Shown in pieces: positions 22,433 through 28,609 of a DNA stretch of 28,609 bases; position 1 is the first letter of the stretch; every line of letters starts with the position of its first letter. The position numbers were made by a program, and so were the translations under genes. The stretch spans positions 1 through 28,609 of the forward strand of contig JAWQRN010000539.1 of the NCBI GenBank assembly GCA_033557685.1. The letters are read 5' to 3'. The notes beneath the pieces are model-generated. The model searched no databases and had not been told where the DNA came from. It was given only the letters and a program-made list of their open reading frames with translations. Source of the stretch: Sperchopsis tessellata. Taxonomy: Eukaryota; Arthropoda; Insecta; Coleoptera; Hydrophilidae.

Positions 22433-22538
22433 GTAACACATTATTACAATTTACGGCCGAGGGCCTTTTCGCTGGCCGGTTTTGGCGCTCGTGTGGTAGT
22501 TTGGGGACTTGCTTTCTACCATCTACTTGGATTATACG
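22433..22538 (+). other. Candidate isolated exon, function unknown
   Basis: A GC-rich island of about 100 bases sits in AT-rich surroundings. It is preceded by TTAGCAG and followed by GGTAATA, which can serve as acceptor and donor. Read in phase 0 from the acceptor it gives 35 codons without a stop, rich in hydrophobic residues (for example VVVWGLAFYHLLGLY), and ends in phase 1. This resembles one membrane segment. It could be a later exon of the receptor at 16195-16452, since that exon also ends in phase 0, but no TM4 signature can be demonstrated. Alternatives are a conserved non-coding element or part of an unrecognised transposon; the LINE remnant starts about 170 bases downstream. Confidence 0.25.
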
Positions 22539-22711
22539 GTAATATATAAATATATATTGTCTGATAGTTTTTAACATAAACATATTAAATATTTTTTTTG
22601 GATGCTATATATGTGTGTCAATTAATTGATAAGCTTAGACATGTTACTAGAGTGTCATAGGTTTGATTATTAATAAAAAAGTTGATGATATTCTTAACGT
22701 TGTTCTCTTAG

Positions 22712-24885
22712 TGGCATTCTTACAAACAAGATCCTGGTTTAACTACAAACTGTAGCTTAAGAGAATTTAATCACAAACTATTCAATGAGGATGTATGTGC
22801 TTTACCTTTATATCAAATACATATAATCAATTTGATGTCTGACAAGGTACAGTTTCCAAATAAACATTTAAGAAAATTAATTAATTTGTTCGATTCTTTG
22901 AAGACATCCTGGTTTACTAAACATCGCGCTCCTTGGCTGACTAATAAAATACGAAAATTTATGTCTCTAAGTTATAAGACCCTTAATACATTTTAACATA
23001 ATAACTTATTACGTCATTGGAAGTATTACAAAAGTTTGAGAAACAAACAACAAAAACATTCCGCAATAAAAGATGCTTACTTAGAATACATAATTTGATT
23101 CATTAAAAAAAACTACAATATGTTGCGCGTACTAAGAGGCATTACTATATATTTCAATAGAGGTGACCAACATAAATAATGGCAATGAAATAAATCAATA
23201 TTTCACCTGCTGGTTTATTTATAAAAAAAAATATGCATAATGAATTTGAGGACAGTATTTTTTTGGTAACATGAAATCGAATGGTACAGTTTCAGATGGG
23301 TACATAATTCTTTTTATTATCCACAACTTCAATTCATGTCTCAACACCTTGCGCTACCTAATCTTTAATAAACAATGTATGGTACTACTATAACAAGTTC
23401 AACTTACACACTTTCTAAGAGTCAAAACATTCTTCCTACCAAACAATCTGGTTTTAGACTATCTCAAGTTTGAACAAGAGCACTTTTAATATTAGTAAGT
23501 GATAATGATATACTAACTGTTTTGGTTTCTTAGACTTTAACAAGGCATTTGATATCTTCGGTTATAAGGTGCTCTTGAAATTTGCGCGAGCTATGGGTCT
23601 TACGGCAGATGCTGGAGCCCTTTTTTCAAGTTTTTTATCTAACTGTTCAGGTGTTCCAAAGTGTGCGATATTGGTTAATTGTTTAATGCACTTTACAAAT
23701 CTGAACCACCAAAGTGTTTAACATATACCATTTTCATATGACGTAGACGATAAACATATTGCTCGCTGAAATATAACACAAATTTCTACAAAATGGAATA
23801 TGTATGTACATATTAAAAACTAATAAAATTTTACGGGTAGCTAATGAATTTGAAAAAATTGCCAGAATAATTAGTTAGTTATTTTAAAAATAAGAAAGAC
23901 AAATTAAAGTGTGGAATTACGACTGCTGTAAAATGAGAAGATTAGGAAAATAGATGAAGTAATTAAATTATCATATTATTGAGAACTGCAGACGATTAAG
24001 TAAAATAATTTTGGAAAACTAGTTTTTATAATAATATTTGTCGTAATTTTAGTTTAGCATTCATATTTATTTACCAAAAAATATAATTTTAAAGTACTAA
24101 TTTACCAGGTCAAAATCTTAGCCTAAACAATAAACTAAAGTATTAATAGACATATTGGGTCTCTGTATAATCTCTCAGCTAGATAGTCATTGACTCTGAA
24201 GCCATATAAATCAACTGTAATATTTTTGGTACCAGTAAATTTAGTCTGGGTGCCTCTTTCATTTTTTATAAAAAGTGCTCAAAATAGATAGATCTCTAAT
24301 ATTTAAGGACCACATCACAGCAAATATACTAAGAGGAGACATGAACCTGATATATTTATTACTGTAACTGATAATACTATTTAATTACATAATGAAAATT
24401 AAATATGAAAAATCAGTGCTATAATATTTCAATCACTGCAATGTGGTGTATGGGACATGTTCAATTGAATTGGATTTAAACATAATTCAAAGTGGCCAGA
24501 ACGATCGTTTAAGACTTGTATACGAGTTTTCAAATTTTGATGGTCCATAAGCTTAACACTACTGAATGGCTTAATATGAAAGACCAACGATTATTTCATA
24601 CGCTTAACTCATACTACATTTTTTTATAAATACAATGCCAGCACATTTATGTATAAATCTTAATTTTTGAAACAGAAATGCACAAATCATACCTGCACAT
24701 AAAACAACATTTGCTAAAAGATAATTTACATTTACATTTACACCACCGTACACTACAATTCTTGCGCACTGCAACTCTGCATCATCATTTAAGAAACAGT
24801 TAAAGGTACTTTTGTTCAATGAGTTATGTAAGTGTGAGAGCTTTCTTCTTCAGTATAATTGAAGCGTAAATGAATGAATAATTCT
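22712..24885 (+). mobile_element. Jockey-like LINE, nearly to its 3' end
   Basis: Decayed non-LTR retrotransposon. From 22712 to 23178 one frame with only a few stops gives the endonuclease-RT linker: LREFNHKLFNEDVCALPLYQ, then HRAPWLTNKIRKFM, then RHWKYYKSLRNKQQK. The RT follows in pieces: SKSQNILPTKQSGFRLSQV near 23415, SDNDILTVLV near 23500, FNKAFDIFGYKVLLKF near 23540, FSSFLSN then GVPKCAILVN near 23630-23680, and a remnant of the catalytic box near 23740 (YDVDDKH). The thumb is at 24283 on: IDRSLIFKDHI, HCNVVYG near 24438, IIQSGQNDRLRLVYEF near 24483, and SASSFKKQLKVLLFNELCK to 24835. It ends with TAAATGAATGAATAA (24867-24881), a tail typical of arthropod LINEs of this type. The minus frame 24604-24819 is a shadow. 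Confidence 0.8.
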
Positions 24886-26065
24886 TTCGATGGCAAATTC
24901 AAATTATTTGTTCATAAATACCTTGTTGTGGTGATTCCCCCGGGAGCTACTGTTGTTATTGTTCTTGTTGTATAATCCAAAAATGATTCAGGGTGGAATA
25001 AGGCATAAGAATAGGGCAGAAAGCACTTAATAAACAATTGTTGTTACGCGAAAATAATACTAATTTTATAGAGAGCGTTGATACGAGTTGATCAAAAACG
25101 ATGCATGAGCGAGCAATGACCGATCATTTCGAACTGGTCCAAGTAAGGTCTTTTTCAAAGAGGGTGTAAAATGGTACATGTTTTCAACAATAGCCTACGT
25201 TTTTTGACATTTCATTTAATTACCAGAGGATATAACCGATAACACCGCCAGGAGTCAAAACTACCGAATATGAGTACAATCAGAATGAAAGTATTCGGCG
25301 GTAACAATGATAATAGCCAAATTGCATTTGAAGCTTTTTCCTGATTTTTTTTTAAATACGAACTCTAAAAATTATTTAAAATTGTTAAGTGGAAGAACGA
25401 GTCAAACAGATATTTGTATATTGTATATTTGTTTATTTCACAAGAAAAGATATTTTAAGCATGCTACAACACTATGAATTTAAATATTTTTATTTTTATA
25501 ACTGAGATTAATTATTGGCTAGTGACAATGTCATTTCGCGGGAAAATATCCATATAATCGTACGTAACTACGTAGCTATTGATATAGTTGTGTTAGATTT
25601 TTATAAAATAGAATTACATAATAATACTCATTTTCCTTCTCAACTGCTTCCTATGATTCTCCACAAGGCGTTGAAATGCACTTTTTTAATTCAGTCTAAA
25701 ATTTACTTTGGAATTACATGTTTACGCCACGTAGAGGGGAATGCAAAGATGAAATATGATTGATAGAATTTTTAATACGAGTACAAAAATATAATTATTA
25801 CATCGACAAAATATGACTCAATTTTAACAAAAGATTAGTAATTATTTTAACGTACTTCTTTACTGGTACAAAATTTGCCAAATTTTTGATCTAAATTTGT
25901 AACTACTACACTTTGTTTCGATTTTATGTTAGCAACTATACAAAACTGTGGAAATTTTTCTTGTATGTTTAATCAAAAACTTGCCAATTGACTTCGACAT
26001 ATATTTTCTCATTCTTTCTGTGCTCGATGTTGTATTGGTTCATCTAACTCATTCAAGAAAGTAAC
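24886..26065. other. AT-rich sequence without a recognised gene
   Basis: An 82-codon frame at 25515-25763 (+) carries no family motif. A TTG-rich stretch occurs near 24950-24972. Confidence 0.45.
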
Positions 26066-26145
26066 GTCTAGAGTTTCGGTTTCCACCCGGAAACAACATT
26101 CATACAGATACTAACCGTGGAAGTCTATTACATTTAATACAGAAT
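26066..26145. repeat. Foldback repeat, copy 2
   Basis: GTTTCCACCCGGAAAC (a 6-base-arm hairpin) is followed by the same roughly 50 bases as copy 1 at 16061-16110, with only a few substitutions. The central 26-base palindrome of copy 1 is absent here. It lies just beyond the piggyBac-like pseudogene at 26380-27490. Confidence 0.75.
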
Positions 26146-26379
26146 CCTAATTCTTTCCATATTATTTATTAGCATAATACTTAGCAACTTGTATTATTTT
26201 GAAATGTGATTAAATAAAATCACGATCAAAGTGTCCAAGATAAACTTGTTTAATAAAATGCGGTATATACGGAACTTTGATGGTTTTAAACATATATTCA
26301 AGTTTTTATCAAAATACCTGAAAGGATTTTGAGTTTTGACCTGGAATCATATGATCACGACGGGCAGGAACGGGTATAA

Positions 26380-27490
26380 AAACGGACAAACATAACGTAT
26401 TACGTCTCTTACGCCGCCTTGTACCGGGTGTACTCCATTATTATCAACCCATCGACCAATTCTTAGATTTTTATCGATATCTTTTTTGCTTTCCAGTTAC
26501 ACGGTCATTTTGATATCATCAACTTTAAATTTGTAAGGGATACTCCTTTGGCACTCTATTTTCTCTAATATTACCCATCCCTCCACGGTGATGTTCGTCT
26601 AAACATTCTCTTAAAGTAATGCTGGTAAAAAGAGAGTCAAAATGAATTTTGATTGGCAATGGTTTTATTTCATCGGCAAATTGTTCCAGTATATTTCTCG
26701 TTAATATTTGGCTTTTTCCCTTGGTATAGTTCCAAATCTGCGAGATAGCCGGCTTGGTGTATTTAAACACCACGAATTATAACCGAAACGAATCGGTTTG
26801 TTGCGAGTGTTTTTATGCAACTATGCTTATGCAATGTTTTCTGAAATTGATTTGGATTTTCGAAACCAAAGGCCTTATTTCCAGTTTTGAATTACCTTGA
26901 AAATTGACCAACACTACTTACGATTTCTTTAGAAGCGAATGCGTTTCTCTAGTCTTCGGTATTTTCTCAATAACATATTTTTAATGGCACAGTTACATAA
27001 CCGGACAAAAATAAAATGCTAATGAAAACTTCACTTCATTTATAGTAATTTTGTGTTTTTCTTGAGCACATTAAGTTACTTGCTCTATTCTGTGTTCAAT
27101 TATCTCATAAGTCAGAAACAGTTCAAATAATTGAATGAGAGTTTTTTCGTATATAATCCATAATTTTTTTTCAGGAAAACATAGAACAATTTCTTGGAAT
27201 ATCCTGCACATCCCGCGAATAACTCTTCTTTCTATGATTTGGCTGAACTGCAACTGAACCCGCTTGAGTCGCTTTCTTGGTTGATTACTTCACTTAAATT
27301 GTTTCTTAGAACAATTTGAGCTCTGATTCGTCATTGAAAACCACTCAAATTATCTATCAAGCCTTCTTCGTCCTCTTCGACCGAATCTTCATCTGAATGA
27401 ACTGCAGATTCAAGTGGTTATATGAAAACAGTATCTGAATTGGTTTCGCCATCGTAAAATATATTTATTACTTCTTGAAGGATAATACCC
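26380..27490 (-). pseudogene. piggyBac-like transposase pseudogene (PGBD type)
   Basis: DDE-type cut-and-paste transposase, readable in order on the minus strand across frameshifts. LQEVINIFYDGETNSD at about 27480 and HSDEDSVEEDEEGLIDNLSG near 27400-27340 form the acidic N-terminus. LIQLFELFLTYEIIEHRIEQ near 27140-27080 is the start of the catalytic region. NEVKFSLAFYFCPV, LEIRPLVSKIQINF and KPIRFGYNSWCLN (about 26800-26760) follow. Next is the 82-codon frame 26773-26525, with LPIKIHFDSLFTSITL and GNIRENRVPKEYPL, where the family has YFDNFFTS and GTIRENR. GRWVDNNGVHPV is near 26440. The second conserved Asp block (FDNFF) reads FDSLF. No inverted ends are seen on either side. Confidence 0.85.
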
Positions 27491-27562
27491 CTAAATTATA
27501 CAAAACACAAAGAAATTAGCAGAAGTTATAGGAAAACTTTTTTACTTCAGAAATATGTTACT

Positions 27563-27853
27563 ATGTGTAACTTTAACTTCCCCTTCCTCTTTCAATATAT
27601 AGATGATATTGTTTGCTCCTTTCCGGAGGACAAAGTAGATTATAGTTTGAATATCCTTAATGGTTTCGATTTACACATTAAATTCACAATCGAACGAGAG
27701 GTTAATTCATCCGAACCTTTCCTGGATACGAAGCTTGTCAGGATGGAGGACAATAGAGTTATTATTAAATGGTATCGTAAGCCTACTATTTCAGACAGAA
27801 TTATCAATTTCTCTTCATATCACCCTTTCGGATTAATACTGTACTGGGTATGA
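27563..27853 (+). pseudogene. Penelope-like RT, catalytic and C-terminal motifs
   Basis: The frame shows FQYIDDIVCSFPEDK near 27590, with both catalytic Asp of YxDD intact, then HIKFTIEREVN, PFLDTKLVR near 27718 and IKWYRKPTISDR near 27765, which are the D and E motifs and the YRKPT box of Penelope-like RTs. INFSSYHPF follows, after which the frame slips near 27830. The ATG at 27563 is internal to the domain. The fingers and most of the palm are missing, so it cannot work as an RT. Confidence 0.85.
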
Positions 27854-28548
27854 AAAATAGAATTCTTAATATATCCCATTCAAAATTTGATAATAAAAAT
27901 CTCGGTCTCTTGTTTGACATCATGAAATCCAAAGGCTATCCTGTAGGCTTTTTAAAGCAATTCATTTTTTCAAACCCCTTTAACAGGAGAAGGGGTGTGT
28001 AGCTTGTTTCTCCTACAGGTGATCCACCTCAGGTGCCTGACTATCCTCCAATTTACAAAAGCATGGCCTATATTGAGAACCTAACTCCACAGCTAACCAG
28101 ATTCTTTAGTGGTTTTAACATCAAATTTGCTAACAGTAACTTTTACAAACTAGGAACCTTCTTTACAAAAACCAAAGACAAAACACCTACAGAACTTATG
28201 AGTAGTGTTGTTTACCGAATTAACTGTATAGATTGTTCTATGAGCTATGTTGGCCAAACTATGCAAAGGGTTATACGAAGGGGCTCCTTACATCGTTCTG
28301 ACATTAAACACAAACTTTTGTCTTGTGCATTGAGCACCCATGCCAATGACACTCTCCATAACATCAACTTCTCTAATGTTAAAATCTTAGAGATAGAAAG
28401 TAGCCAATATAAAAGGAACTTTCTGGAGATGTGTTATATTGTTAGTCAAGAAAATACCCTTAACTATAAGAAATATATGGAAGGTCTTAGCTCCATATAT
28501 ACCTACCTTTTATGCCATGAGAAACTGGCTGCAACCCTCACGAACTAG
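27829..28548 (+). pseudogene. Penelope-like linker and GIY-YIG endonuclease
   Basis: After the frame change the reading frame continues NTVLGMKNRILNI, DIMKSKGYPVGFL and FNRRRGV, hits TAG at 28000, then stays open to 28548. The endonuclease part has VVYRINCIDCSMSYVGQT near 28210, corresponding to the GIY and YIG elements with a C-DC insertion typical of these elements, then LHRSDIKHKL, STHANDTLH and KRNFLEMCYI near 28410, carrying the conserved Glu. It nicks target DNA for RT priming in active relatives. The only lesion in this domain region is the upstream stop. Confidence 0.85.
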
Positions 28549-28609
28549 TAATAGTGATGTTTCTGCCGTGATTTAATATTTCTGTGGTGAATTTCCTACT
28601 CTTTATATA

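Larger units (their letters stand above)
27563..28609 (+). mobile_element. Penelope-like element, 5'-truncated younger copy
   Basis: Retroelement whose protein combines RT and a GIY-YIG endonuclease. The copy begins inside the RT at the catalytic box and runs past the stop codon at 28546-28548 to the window end. Only two lesions are visible: a one-base frame change near 27830 and an in-frame TAG at 28000-28002. That is far fewer than in the copy at 17448-19390, so the insertion is much younger. 5' truncation is common for these elements. It abuts the N-terminal end of the piggyBac-like pseudogene, about 75 bases away. The 3' end lies outside the window. Confidence 0.85.

Noticed and set aside
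24604..24819. Minus-strand 71-codon frame
   Set aside because: The plus strand is the LINE RT C-terminal region leading directly to its TGAA-rich tail.

Overview
The window looks like nuclear DNA of an animal, most likely an arthropod. It is strongly AT-rich, has long TA and CA microsatellites, contains one exon with animal-type splice signals, and is dominated by decayed animal retrotransposons and DNA transposons. No bacterial operons, rRNA genes, functional tRNA genes or CRISPR arrays are visible. The arthropod call is an inference from the mix of Jockey-like LINEs, two Penelope-like elements, piggyBac-like elements and a tRNA-Ile-derived SINE; the species cannot be named.

The only convincing host coding sequence is an 86-codon exon at 16195-16452 (+). 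It encodes transmembrane segment 2, the first extracellular loop, segment 3 and the second intracellular loop of a class A G-protein coupled receptor. The other exons are not recognised, so much of the window is probably intronic or intergenic sequence around this receptor. A short GC-rich island at 22433-22538, also flanked by splice-like signals, is a speculative second exon.

Layout. 1-1440: a modular repeat in three copies, two of which form a long inverted repeat. 2330-2592: a tRNA-Ile-derived SINE (-). 2600-7065: AT-rich sequence with microsatellites and one unidentified GC-richer block. 7068-7730: a LINE reverse transcriptase fragment (-). 9040-10345: a purine-rich, decayed coding-looking block of unknown origin. 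10618-10911: the zinc-knuckle tail of an I/R1-type LINE (-). 12980-14222: the 3' part of a Jockey-like LINE (+). 14580-15363: the 5' end and N-terminal region of a piggyBac-like element (-), with a TTAA at its outer edge. 16004-16110: a foldback hairpin repeat. 16195-16452: the receptor exon. 17448-19390: a decayed Penelope-like element (+). 20832-21045: a LINE endonuclease fragment (+). 22712-24885: a second Jockey-like LINE (+). 26078-26141: a second copy of the foldback repeat. 26380-27490: a piggyBac-like transposase pseudogene (-). 27563 to the window end: a younger, 5'-truncated Penelope-like element (+) of a different lineage.

Most open frames in the window are transposon remnants or antisense shadows of them. 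No new cooperative gene system was found. The most distinctive items are the three-copy inverted module at the left end, the dispersed foldback repeat, the purine-rich block at 9-10.3 kb and the candidate exon at 22.4 kb.
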